Shown here: positions 1-6,023 of the stretch, piece after piece
Layout: every line of letters begins with the position of its first letter
Numbering within the stretch: position 1 is the stretch's first letter
Virus record (IMG/VR): IMGVR_UViG_3300021373_000228
Location: 1-51,152 of that record
Strand: one strand, 5' to 3'
DNA: 51,152 bases
From: a virus
Position numbers and translations under genes: made by a program
The notes under the pieces: generated by a model
Database searches by the model: none
Seen by the model: the letters and a program-made list of their open reading frames with translations, nothing else
What the model was told of the DNA's origin: nothing

Positions 1-654
1 ATAATTGCGGCGCGGATTGTTAACGATACGATTGATATCTTTCACGTAATCATAACATTGAACGCTTAGCATGTCGCATAGGTCAAACAATTCTGGAAAA
101 AGCTTTTCAAACTTAATCTCGCTAAAGACGTTAGGACGAAATGCCATTGCAATTCCCTTTGCGCGTAATGATTTTGCTTTCGCTTGTATCTCTTTCAAAA
201 GCTTTGCTTTGAATTGATCACGATATTTAAACCATAGGATGGTGCGAATAATACGGGCAATCGCTACTTTGTGTTCACCATCCGATGCAATCATGAATTT
301 CTGCCCCATGCCAGTAAACATTAAACAAGCTTTGGCGCATCCGTTTGATAGGCCATTACATGTATTAAATCCGCTGATGTAATGGGGTGCTAAAGATAAA
401 CCCCATATTTCTAAATCAGTATCGGTATTAGAAACGTCTTTAGCTATTTTTGTGTTTTGTCCAATAAGCTTTGGAAGCTTTGCCCATTGCACATTGCCAT
501 TTTCGTCAATCGCATTGTTTACTTTATCCCACGCAATAGCGCGGCAATGCTGAATGAATGTATCGCTTTCACATTCCTCTTTCGCTTGGCGCATAGCGTT
601 GCGCGTGTTGAATTTGTATTCATTGAAAGCGATTTCATTAATCATGTTAGTCAT
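1..654 (-). CDS. GP88-family phage protein, 3' end cut off
   Basis: The reverse strand is open from an ATG at 654 to the window edge, giving 218 residues without a stop, so the gene is truncated. Residues 85-120 carry the pattern typical of the phage GP88 family: LSLAP, then SGFNTCNGL, GCAKACL and a following FTGMG, with Cys99, Cys106 and Cys110 probably forming a metal or Fe-S site. The family is widespread in phages and has no established biochemical role. The ATG at 654 is preceded by AGAGGA about nine bases upstream; a second ATG at 645 is too far from it. It is transcribed divergently from the packaging genes, from the repeat-rich region 655-1724. Family assignment is good; function is unknown. 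Confidence 0.8.
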   Translation of the reverse strand, partial: MTNMINEIAFNEYKFNTRNAMRQAKEECESDTFIQHCRAIAWDKVNNAIDENGNVQWAKLPKLIGQNTKIAKDVSNTDTDLEIWGLSLAPHYISGFNTCNGLSNGCAKACLMFTGMGQKFMIASDGEHKVAIARIIRTILWFKYRDQFKAKLLKEIQAKAKSLRAKGIAMAFRPNVFSEIKFEKLFPELFDLCDMLSVQCYDYVKDINRIVNNPRRNY

Positions 655-808
655 TGTGTGTGTTCCTCTTGTTAAACGCAATTATGGCCTTGCCGCAGTT
701 GGTCGGCCTCTCGTAGAGAAGTGGCATATTTTCAAAACTGTCAAGATACCCACCACCATTTTGTTACCAATTATTTCAGTTTTGTAACATTTTGTGATGA
801 TAACGCAA

Positions 809-828
809 ACATTCAAAACCCGGAATAT
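809..828. repeat. Inverted repeat ACATTC-N8-GAATAT (putative operator)
   Basis: ACATTC at 809-814 and GAATAT at 823-828 flank AAAACCCG. The left half and spacer are identical to the copy at 980-999; the right half has one mismatch. It lies closest to the GP88 gene and could control it. Confidence 0.6.
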
Positions 829-901
829 ATATAGGTAGAATTACTCATATGTAATGAAATCAATAGCTTAACATTTTATGCATTCACATAATCGTTTTAA
901 T

Positions 902-999
902 GAATGTTTGAATGTGTTTTTCATGATCGCATTACATAAAAGAGAAACAATACATTCAATACCGGGAATGTTATGGCTAACATTCAAAACCCGGAATGT
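902..999. repeat. Operator-like array of ACATTC/GAATGT half-sites
   Basis: GAATGT occurs at 902-907 and 910-915. Half-sites then alternate in orientation exactly every 14 bases: ACATTC 952, GAATGT 966, ACATTC 980, GAATGT 994, each separated by eight bases. The 966-985 pair extends to an 8-bp inverted repeat (GAATGTTA/TAACATTC). This is the form expected for cooperative binding of a dimeric DNA-binding protein. No cognate regulator is obvious in the window. Confidence 0.7.
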
Positions 1000-1007
1000 A
1001 TTGCATT

Positions 1008-1091
1008 TGTGATCACATATGGTGGGGTGTGTCTGTTTTGTGATCACATGGGTATGGTATTTCATGCACGTTTTTCGCTTTTGTGATCACA
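1008..1091. repeat. Three copies of the palindrome TGTGATCACA
   Basis: Perfect 10-bp palindromes lie at 1008-1017, 1039-1048 and 1082-1091; the last is flanked to make TTGTGATCACAA. Spacings are 31 and 43 bases. The half-site TGTGA is that of CRP/FNR-type regulators, but those normally have a six-base spacer and here there is none, so a different phage or host protein is more likely. Confidence 0.65.
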
Positions 1092-1226
1092 AACATGAAA
1101 ACGCCTAAAAAATAAGCACATATTGTAATTTAATGATAATATATCAGTATAAAAATGTAATAATATCAACGCTTTAATCCAATAAAACAGCTCTTTCTGC
1201 ACAATTTAAAACGAAAACAGCCAAAA

Positions 1227-1254
1227 CGGCACCCCGCGAGGGCCACCGGGGGGT
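1227..1254. other. GC-rich island with potential hairpin
   Basis: A G/C-rich stretch inside very AT-rich DNA. It can fold as CCC-GCGA-GGG (1233-1242), a GNRA-type tetraloop, or as ACCCC (1231-1235) with GGGGT (1250-1254). It might be a cis-acting packaging, origin or RNA element; nothing in the sequence proves a role. Confidence 0.3.
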
Positions 1255-1436
1255 ATGACGTTACACGTATATGTACAAATACACAGAAGTGATTTTTAGT
1301 TTCTACAACTTATACGGGTACTTCTTACATATATACCAGGATACTAATCACAATTTGTTACAATACTGTAATATTTAGCAGAAAGGGGGTTGACTAGGGG
1401 TAAAATATGGGTACAACTGCGGAGCAGGAGCAGCAG

Positions 1437-1545
1437 AGTTAAACTTTTAGTGTATTAACTTAAAATAAAGTAATAAATAATAAATAGTTAAACTTTATAT
1501 AAGAGTGTTGCAATAAAGAAAGTGGACATAGGTAGAGTTTAACTC
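1437..1545. repeat. Three AGTTWAACT repeats spaced 49-50 bases
   Basis: AGTTAAACT is at 1437-1445 and 1486-1494, and AGTTTAACT at 1536-1544, the last inside an 11-bp palindrome GAGTTTAACTC (1535-1545). The starts are 49 and 50 bases apart. The third copy abuts the -35 box at 1546, so a bound protein would touch RNA polymerase. Confidence 0.6.
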
Positions 1546-1575
1546 TTGACATATTCACTATTTTATATGTATACT
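1546..1575 (+). promoter_or_regulatory. Sigma70-type promoter for the structural region
   Basis: TTGACA (1546-1551) is a perfect -35 box, followed by 18 bases and TATACT (1570-1575), one base from the -10 consensus. Initiation would fall near 1582, about 140 bases before the first plus-strand gene. The palindrome ending at 1545 touches the -35 box, which suggests regulation. Confidence 0.65.
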
Positions 1576-1610
1576 ATTATCAAGTAACACACAATAACAA
1601 GTATAAACAT

Positions 1611-1629
1611 AATAGTGTTACACTATAGG
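1611..1629 (+). promoter_or_regulatory. Phage-polymerase-like promoter motif (ACACTATAG)
   Basis: ACACTATAGG at 1620-1629 matches the -8 to +1 core shared by SP6-type single-subunit RNA polymerase promoters and nearly matches T7 (CACTATAGG). The upstream half (AATAGTGTT) matches only partly. The predicted start, G1628, is the first G of an 11-bp stem. No single-subunit RNA polymerase gene is in the window, and a 9-base match can arise by chance. Confidence 0.3.
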
Positions 1630-1702
1630 TACGTGTCACGAATATATGTGTCACTCTTCCTCTTGTCTCCTCTCCCTCACACGTAGTTTGCGACACGTAC
1701 CT
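1627..1702 (+). other. 11-bp stem-loop in the 5' leader
   Basis: AGGTACGTGTC (1627-1637) pairs perfectly with GACACGTACCT (1692-1702); the loop is 54 bases and pyrimidine-rich. The stem is followed by TTTTT (1702-1706), so it may act as an attenuator or a 5'-end stabilising or RNase III processing structure. It sits just before the Shine-Dalgarno of the first gene (AAAGG, 1713-1717). Confidence 0.6.
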
Positions 1703-1724
1703 TTTTCTCATAAAGGTATTGACA

Positions 1725-1982
1725 ATGAAACGTAAGCATATACAACTATATGCAGGCGATAACGTTATTGAAGAGTTTTACTCCGCTATAGCCGAAGGTA
1801 ACTCACGTAAATTACAACGCATACATATCCCCCGTAGTGATGTATTCTATGTTCGTGCTGCAATAGAGCAGGACACTGGTGTTCGCTACTCCTTAGACCA
1901 TGTAGAAAGAGCTATGTACCTAGAGGGTATGCTTGATCGCAAAGATGTATTAGACCCTGATAGAGAGCGAGACTATGGATAA
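1725..1982 (+). CDS. Small basic hypothetical protein
   Basis: An 85-residue protein beginning MKRKHIQLYAG. The ATG at 1725 was chosen because AAAGG lies eight bases upstream; an in-frame TTG at 1719 is too close to that site. No domain is recognised; the sequence is mixed charged and probably soluble, with several Arg/Lys and acidic residues towards the C-terminus. It is the first gene of the plus-strand run, placed behind the promoter and hairpin, and overlaps the next gene by eight bases, implying translational coupling. Confidence 0.7.
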   Translation: MKRKHIQLYAGDNVIEEFYSAIAEGNSRKLQRIHIPRSDVFYVRAAIEQDTGVRYSLDHVERAMYLEGMLDRKDVLDPDRERDYG

Positions 1983-2349
1983 CCTAAAGCTACCTATAGC
2001 ACTTGTGCTTGCTATGGCTGCTCAGCTAGCAGGTGGTGTGTGGTGGGTATCACAACAGGCAGCAACTATTGCTAGCCTTGAAGAGACAGTAGCACAGTTT
2101 GCTAGTAAGATGGCGGTAGAGGATAACGTCAATCTTAAGCGTGATGTGCAGGATAACGCAGACTACATAGCTGGTGCGTTTGATGAGATAGATGAACTTT
2201 GGGAAGAGACTGAAGAGTTGTGGGACGAGGCAGCATCAATGGCAAGCCATATGGTTAGCATAATGCAGTTACAGCAAAGAGTTGCAGTTCTAGAAAACAG
2301 CTTAAAGTTTCTTAACAGAGTGGACACCCCTAAATCTGATATGCGGTAA
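1975..2349 (+). CDS. Membrane-anchored coiled-coil protein
   Basis: A 124-residue protein with one hydrophobic N-terminal segment (about residues 5-25) followed by a long acidic helical region with heptad-like spacing (about 30-115, many Glu/Asp, Leu and Val). This signal-anchor plus periplasmic coiled-coil layout is like inner-membrane spanins (Rz-like), but the gene is far from the lysis genes and no outer-membrane partner is seen, so that is only one possibility. It overlaps the upstream gene by eight bases and shares one base with the next (TAATG). Confidence 0.65.
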   Translation: MDNLKLPIALVLAMAAQLAGGVWWVSQQAATIASLEETVAQFASKMAVEDNVNLKRDVQDNADYIAGAFDEIDELWEETEELWDEAASMASHMVSIMQLQQRVAVLENSLKFLNRVDTPKSDMR

Positions 2350-2825
2350 TGGACCCCGTTTCCTGCATAGCCCTTGCCAGTGGCGCTTATAAAACGCTTA
2401 AGGCAGCTATATCCACCGGGAAGGATATACAGTCAATGGGTAACACCTTGGCTACATGGGGTAAAGCTGTATCAGATTTTGGTAAGCTAGAAGAACGCGC
2501 TAAGAATCCACCCTGGTGGGAAAAGACCTTCAAGGGTAGTGACGAAGAAAATGCAATACTCATTTGGAATCAGCGCCGTAAGCTGGACGAAATGAGAAAA
2601 TCCATTAAGGATGAAATAAGTTTTTTGTATGGGCCTTCAGCTTGGGAGGAGGTTCTCAGAATTGAGGCAGAGCAGCGGCGTATACGTAAAGAAGCTGCAT
2701 ATGCTAAGCAAGAATTTATAGATAATATAATAAACTGGACGGTAGGCTTAACTATTGCTATAATAGGCGCTGGAATATTTAGTTTTATTATTTATCTAAT
2801 AGGAGTATCCCAAGGCAGATGGTAG
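2349..2825 (+). CDS. Hypothetical protein with C-terminal membrane segment
   Basis: A 158-residue protein. The first 30 residues are mildly hydrophobic (MDPVSCIALASGAYK), the middle is helical and charged, and residues about 127-152 form a strong membrane helix (IINWTVGLTIAIIGAGIFSF). It resembles conserved hypothetical proteins of marine phages, with no known function. The ATG overlaps the previous stop (TAATG), and the next gene starts directly after its TAG. Confidence 0.65.
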   Translation: MDPVSCIALASGAYKTLKAAISTGKDIQSMGNTLATWGKAVSDFGKLEERAKNPPWWEKTFKGSDEENAILIWNQRRKLDEMRKSIKDEISFLYGPSAWEEVLRIEAEQRRIRKEAAYAKQEFIDNIINWTVGLTIAIIGAGIFSFIIYLIGVSQGRW

Positions 2826-3167
2826 ATGCGACTAGTCGAGTTAGGCAGATTAAAGTATGCTCTATATGATGACAACGACAAGCTGGTTATACTAACATCT
2901 TATAAACGGATAGCTGAGAATATGGCACGTAACTACAAAAAAGAGTACGATAACTATCAGGGTAAGCCAACCCAGCGCAAACGTAATGATGCGCGTAAGA
3001 CAGCTAGACGTAAGATGGAAAAAGCTGGTAAGGTTCGCAAGGGTGATGGCAAAGATGTGGATCACAAGGATGGCAACCCTAAGAACAACAGCAGTAAAAA
3101 CCTACGGGTTACCAGTAAATCTAAGAATCGTAGCTTTAAGCGTACCAAATCAGCAGGGAAAGCATAA
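2826..3167 (+). CDS. HNH endonuclease-like protein
   Basis: A 113-residue very basic protein. The C-terminal half has an HNH core: DVDHKDGNPKNN (residues 77-88, with Asp79-His80), then SSKNLRV and Asn101 in KNRSF. A basic helix (about 47-70) precedes it and probably contacts DNA. Small HNH proteins near terminase genes in other tailed phages take part in DNA packaging (known for HK97-type systems); it could equally be a homing nuclease or act on host DNA. It starts immediately after the preceding stop and shares TAATG with the next gene. Confidence 0.75.
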   Translation: MRLVELGRLKYALYDDNDKLVILTSYKRIAENMARNYKKEYDNYQGKPTQRKRNDARKTARRKMEKAGKVRKGDGKDVDHKDGNPKNNSSKNLRVTSKSKNRSFKRTKSAGKA

Positions 3168-3436
3168 TGGCTAAACCAGCAAAAGGTAAAATGTTTGCTA
3201 AGACAGTGACAAACCCTAAAACAGGGCGAAAGCGTACTGTATCTTATGGTCAAGCTGGTAAAGCTAAGGATGGTGGTAAACGTATTCGTCCCGGTACTAG
3301 TAAAGGTGATTCATACTGCGCACGTAGCGCTGGGCAGATGAAGAAACACCCTAAAGCAGCTAAAGACCCAAATAGCCCCTTACGTTTATCTCGTAAGAAA
3401 TGGAAATGTAGTGGTACGAAATCGCGGAGAACATAA
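3167..3436 (+). CDS. Small basic conserved phage protein (DUF6321-like)
   Basis: An 89-residue, strongly basic protein. Its C-terminal half has the recurring marine-phage motif SYCARSAGQMKKHPKA followed by PNSPLRLSRKKWKC; I associate this with the DUF6321 family, from memory. The two conserved cysteines and the many Lys/Arg suggest nucleic-acid binding, but no function is known. It is part of a run of five small basic genes joined by TAATG overlaps. Confidence 0.65.
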   Translation: MAKPAKGKMFAKTVTNPKTGRKRTVSYGQAGKAKDGGKRIRPGTSKGDSYCARSAGQMKKHPKAAKDPNSPLRLSRKKWKCSGTKSRRT

Positions 3437-3750
3437 TGAGTCTGTGGGTAAACATTCACAACAAGCGTAAACGAATTGCTGAAGGTAGCGGTGAGAAGAT
3501 GCGTAAAAAAGGCGCTAAAGGTGCGCCTACAGCAGCAGCATTTAGAAAAGCACAAGGTTTAAATAATGGGGGAATGCCAATGAAGTGTACTTGTGGAAAA
3601 GGTGGGACATGCAACTGTGGTGGCATGGCAAAAAACAAAATGTCTAAAGGCGGTATGCCTAAGAAAAACTATGGTAACGGTGGCATGGCTAAGAAAGGTT
3701 ATCGCAACGGTGGCTTCTGCACTGGTCCAGCTAAAGGATATAAAAAGTAA
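3436..3750 (+). CDS. Gly/Met/Lys-repeat protein with cysteine cluster
   Basis: A 104-residue basic protein. The N-terminal part (MSLWVNIHNKRKRIAEGSGE) resembles a conserved leader in marine phage proteins. Residues 46-63 hold four closely spaced cysteines (KCTCGKGGTCNCGG), a likely metal site, and the tail repeats GGMxKKxYxNGG about four times. The same GGM-KK tag recurs in two large virion proteins in this window. It could be a small packaged or capsid-associated protein; the role is unknown. It is coupled to both neighbours by TAATG. Confidence 0.65.
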   Translation: MSLWVNIHNKRKRIAEGSGEKMRKKGAKGAPTAAAFRKAQGLNNGGMPMKCTCGKGGTCNCGGMAKNKMSKGGMPKKNYGNGGMAKKGYRNGGFCTGPAKGYKK

Positions 3751-4061
3751 TGGCACGTAATACACAACACTTGGCACCCTCTAATCGTTTCGCTAAATCA
3801 CGAATAAAGCTTTACTCAGGTCGTAGTGGATCAGCTTCTAATAATCGCTCCATTGGCGGCGGAGTACCCCAGCATACGTATAAACCATTAGGTAGTAGTG
3901 GCTCTCAAAAAGTACGGTCTGGTGCAGCATCTCAGAAAGAATACATCAATACTTCAGGTGTGGATTCTATGCGAGGGGGGAGCAATGGTAATTTAGGTTG
4001 GTCACAATCTAGGCTAGACGAGGTGAATGCAAAACGTAAAAAGAATAAGAGTAAAAAGTAA
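3750..4061 (+). CDS. Small basic Ser/Gly-rich hypothetical protein
   Basis: A 103-residue protein, low-complexity in the middle (SGRSGSASNNRSIGGG) and ending in a Lys-rich tail (KRKKNKSKK). No domain is recognised. It is probably disordered and may bind nucleic acid. It overlaps the preceding gene by one base (TAATG) and is followed by a 32-base gap with a fresh Shine-Dalgarno. Confidence 0.6.
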   Translation: MARNTQHLAPSNRFAKSRIKLYSGRSGSASNNRSIGGGVPQHTYKPLGSSGSQKVRSGAASQKEYINTSGVDSMRGGSNGNLGWSQSRLDEVNAKRKKNKSKK

Positions 4062-4093
4062 AACTTTGACAACACACACACAGGAGAAGTAAA

Positions 4094-4327
4094 ATGTCAA
4101 ATCCATATCAAATTCGTACAGATGTAATGTCTATGGCAAAAGAGATGCTAGATAAAGCATATGACACACAAATGACATTAGCATACACTGTTATGAATCA
4201 ATATAAAGAGAACTCAGAGCAGGCTTTAGAAGCATGGAATCGGTATGTACCAAAGATGTACACACCAGAAGAGCTAAAGAAGCAAGCTGAAACACTATAT
4301 GAGTTTGTAAGCAACGATAAGAAATAG
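4094..4327 (+). CDS. Small helical conserved marine-phage protein
   Basis: A 77-residue, almost entirely helical acidic protein starting MSNPYQIRTDVMSMAKEML. Proteins opening with a very similar NPYQIRTDVL-type sequence are common in marine myoviruses and podoviruses as conserved hypotheticals. A good Shine-Dalgarno (AGGAGAAG, 4082-4089) precedes the ATG. One base separates it from the next gene. Confidence 0.65.
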   Translation: MSNPYQIRTDVMSMAKEMLDKAYDTQMTLAYTVMNQYKENSEQALEAWNRYVPKMYTPEELKKQAETLYEFVSNDKK

Positions 4328-4328
4328 C

Positions 4329-4646
4329 ATGAGTTACTTTAAAAAATATGAAAAAGCTTTAAAGGCTGCAGGATATCGCTTAAACGGAAAGGGTGTTTAT
4401 GATGCTCGTGGGAATTGTGCAGCGATGGAAGACCGCTTTGGTACGGCTTATATTAATGATGTGCGAATTAAAAATATCATTACTGCAGAAGAGAGTAAGA
4501 TACTTAATAAAGTTAAGAAGACGGTTAAGAAAGCGACTCCAAAGCTGAAGAAAGTACGTGCGCGTAATGCTGATGGTACTCTTCGTGCTGATGATCCTAG
4601 CACACCTGATGTTAATGAAGCGTGGACATACGTAGAGGATAAGTAA
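4329..4646 (+). CDS. Hypothetical protein, basic with conserved C-terminal motif
   Basis: A 105-residue protein with a Lys-rich centre (KVKKTVKKATPKLKKVRAR) followed by NADGTLRADDPSTPDVNEAW, an ending I recall from several marine phage hypotheticals. It has no enzymatic motif. The ATG follows the upstream TAG by one base, and the stop overlaps the next start (TAATG). Confidence 0.6.
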   Translation: MSYFKKYEKALKAAGYRLNGKGVYDARGNCAAMEDRFGTAYINDVRIKNIITAEESKILNKVKKTVKKATPKLKKVRARNADGTLRADDPSTPDVNEAWTYVEDK

Positions 4647-5005
4647 TGGCACTTAATCAGTTAGGTAGGCCAGCTAGACGAAAATCTGTGTATGGTCATA
4701 ATACAGGAACTACAACAGAGACAATCTATACCTGCCCACCTAACTGTACTACAGAGGTGACATTCATCCATGTACATAACTCTAGTGGTAATACTAGTAT
4801 AGAGATTGAGTGGTATGTTGCTGAAGACAACTACACATCTCACTTCCTAGAGGGTAAAAACCTAGGTGCAGCAGAGTATATTCAGTTTCCTGATGTTGAG
4901 CTTGTATTACAGGCTGGTGATGAAATAAGAGTAACATCTGCATCTGCAGCACATATTGATACCATTATTACAGTTACAGAAACATTTGCTCAAACTAGAT
5001 CATAA
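4646..5005 (+). CDS. Small beta-rich protein, possible virion decoration
   Basis: A 119-residue protein predicted to be mostly beta strand (alternating hydrophobic stretches such as EVTFIHVHNSSGNTSIEIEW and IQFPDVELVLQAGDEIRVTS), ending in a short polar tail. It looks like a small jelly-roll or sandwich protein of the kind that decorates capsids or tails in marine phages. The assignment rests on sequence character and on its place just before the terminase genes. It is coupled to the upstream gene by TAATG. Confidence 0.55.
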   Translation: MALNQLGRPARRKSVYGHNTGTTTETIYTCPPNCTTEVTFIHVHNSSGNTSIEIEWYVAEDNYTSHFLEGKNLGAAEYIQFPDVELVLQAGDEIRVTSASAAHIDTIITVTETFAQTRS

Positions 5006-5084
5006 CGGGTATGCAAAAATAGGTACTACTACCTGACATAACCATAAGTATAACTATCTCCGCACACAAACAAAGGAGATCGTG

Positions 5085-5258
5085 ATGCTTAACTTTCTAA
5101 AACGTGTATTCAAGGCTATTGAAACAGCACAACAAAAACGCGCAGACTACAGACTATTACAAATGCTATCTGAGCGTGAACTACGTGACCTAGGCATTGG
5201 TCGCTCACAAATTAAGGAAATCATCTATGGCGAGGACACTAACGGAAAAGCAGCTTAA
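5085..5258 (+). CDS. DUF1127 (YjiS-like) small protein
   Basis: A 57-residue protein: MLNFLKRVFKAIETAQQKRA, then residues 21-48 with LLQMLSERELRDLGIGRSQI. The LS-x-REL-x-D-(I/L)G-(I/L)-x-R-x-x-I pattern is diagnostic of DUF1127, a small arginine-rich family abundant in Alphaproteobacteria. A strong Shine-Dalgarno AAGGAGAT (5073-5080) precedes the ATG. Its last 32 bases overlap the TerS gene in another frame. In bacteria such proteins have been linked to RNA turnover, and to phosphate and carbon metabolism; in a phage it may redirect host RNA. Host-derived origin is an inference. Confidence 0.8.
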   Translation: MLNFLKRVFKAIETAQQKRADYRLLQMLSERELRDLGIGRSQIKEIIYGEDTNGKAA

Positions 5259-5595
5259 GTTCCTTGAGGTACTATTTGACGAAGCTGGCGGTGATGTTGT
5301 TACAGCTAAGAAACTGGCAGGTTATGCACCTGAGTCCAGCACTGCAGCAATTGTGGAATCTCTAAAAGATGAAATCGCAGATAAAACACGCACTTATTTT
5401 GCTCGTACTGCGCCCAAAGCTGCTATGGCTATGGTTGGCGCTTTATATGATCCTACTGAACTAGGTATCAAAGAAAAGATGGTTGCGGCAAAAGATTTAC
5501 TTGACCGCGCTGGGCTTGGTAAGGTAGATAAGGTAGATGTCACCAGTGGTGGTGGCGTTTTCTATTTACCACCAAAAGAAGGTACGAACGAATAA
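5227..5595 (+). CDS. Terminase small subunit
   Basis: A 122-residue protein from ATG 5227 (AAGGAA seven bases upstream). A longer form from a GTG at 5197 would only read the DUF1127 gene out of frame. Residues 1-45 look like a helix-turn-helix DNA-recognition domain (LTEKQLKFLEVLFDEAGGDV, TAKKLAGYAPES), and the C-terminus ends GGGVFYLPPKEG, a typical TerS tail. TerS binds the packaging site and delivers DNA to TerL. It lies directly upstream of the terminase large-subunit region, and its TAA overlaps the ATA of the next ORF (ATAA). Confidence 0.75.
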   Translation: MARTLTEKQLKFLEVLFDEAGGDVVTAKKLAGYAPESSTAAIVESLKDEIADKTRTYFARTAPKAAMAMVGALYDPTELGIKEKMVAAKDLLDRAGLGKVDKVDVTSGGGVFYLPPKEGTNE

Positions 5596-6023
5596 GTAAA
5601 CCGTTAGTAATCCCTGAGAGGGAGCTTGGGTACTGGCAGTTACCCCTCCCTCCCAAAACACATAACAAAAACTGGCACACAATAGTTCGGGTAACAAAGA
5701 AGATACCGTGGGGCTATGAACAGCATCCAGACAATGATAGGCTTCTTGTACCTATTGAGTCAGAGCTAGAAGCGTTAGAGCTTGCAAAACGACACCTCAG
5801 GCAGTATAGTTACCGTGCGGTAGCTCAATGGTTGAGTAAAGAAACAGGCCGCTACATATCACACATGGGCCTAAAAAAGAGAATCGAAGTTGAGCAAAGA
5901 CGTAGGAAAGCAATTACAATTAAACGCAAGTTTGCCAAGTGGCTCCAAGAAACGCTACACGAGATCGAAAAGCTCGAAAGCCAAGGGGTCGGGGCATACT
6001 CAGAGTCCAGAGAAGACAGTTGA
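5592..6023 (+). CDS. Detached N-terminal domain of the terminase large subunit
   Basis: 143 residues in a frame that contains no upstream ATG, GTG or TTG before residue 81. The natural first codon is ATA at 5592, overlapping the TerS stop as ATAA, with AGAAGG nine bases upstream; a single G in place of A at 5594 would recreate ATGA. It reads SKPLVIPERELGYWQLPLPP, then WHTIVRVTKKIPWGYE and a helix-turn-helix-like part (YSYRAVAQWLSKETGRYISH, about 73-100) with a basic helix. I recall this arrangement at the N-terminus of marine-phage TerL proteins. A TTG at 5832 could start only the last 63 residues. A +1 shift is needed to reach the ATPase. Confidence 0.7.
   Translation: MSKPLVIPERELGYWQLPLPPKTHNKNWHTIVRVTKKIPWGYEQHPDNDRLLVPIESELEALELAKRHLRQYSYRAVAQWLSKETGRYISHMGLKKRIEVEQRRRKAITIKRKFAKWLQETLHEIEKLESQGVGAYSESREDS

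Larger units (their letters stand above)
655..1724. promoter_or_regulatory. Long non-coding control region between divergent units
   Basis: About 1.07 kb with no ORF that looks coding. It separates the minus-strand GP88 gene from the plus-strand structural region. It is AT-rich with a short GC-rich island, and holds three unrelated palindrome families (ACATTC/GAATGT half-sites at 809-999, TGTGATCACA at 1008-1091, AGTTWAACT at 1437-1545), a sigma70-type promoter, a phage-polymerase-like motif and a hairpin. The density of ordered repeats suggests a transcription switch or a replication origin; the sequence does not decide between them. Smaller pieces are listed separately. Confidence 0.75.

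Noticed and set aside
457-787. Two short plus-strand ORFs opposite the GP88 gene
   Set aside because: They are antisense to a clear GP88-family coding region and lack ribosome-binding sites.
868-1065. 65-residue minus-strand ORF in the control region
   Set aside because: It runs through the operator repeats, has odd composition, no Shine-Dalgarno and no coupling with a gene.
1100-1700. tRNA gene in the long gene-free region
   Set aside because: No cloverleaf arms or CCA-type end could be assembled; the GC island is too short.
4062-4093. TTGACA promoter before the gene at 4094
   Set aside because: Only about 20 bases remain to the Shine-Dalgarno and no -10 box fits.
5832-6023. 63-residue protein starting at TTG 5832 as an independent gene
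   Set aside because: The same frame continues upstream with conserved terminase-like sequence to 5592, so this is only the end of a longer domain.
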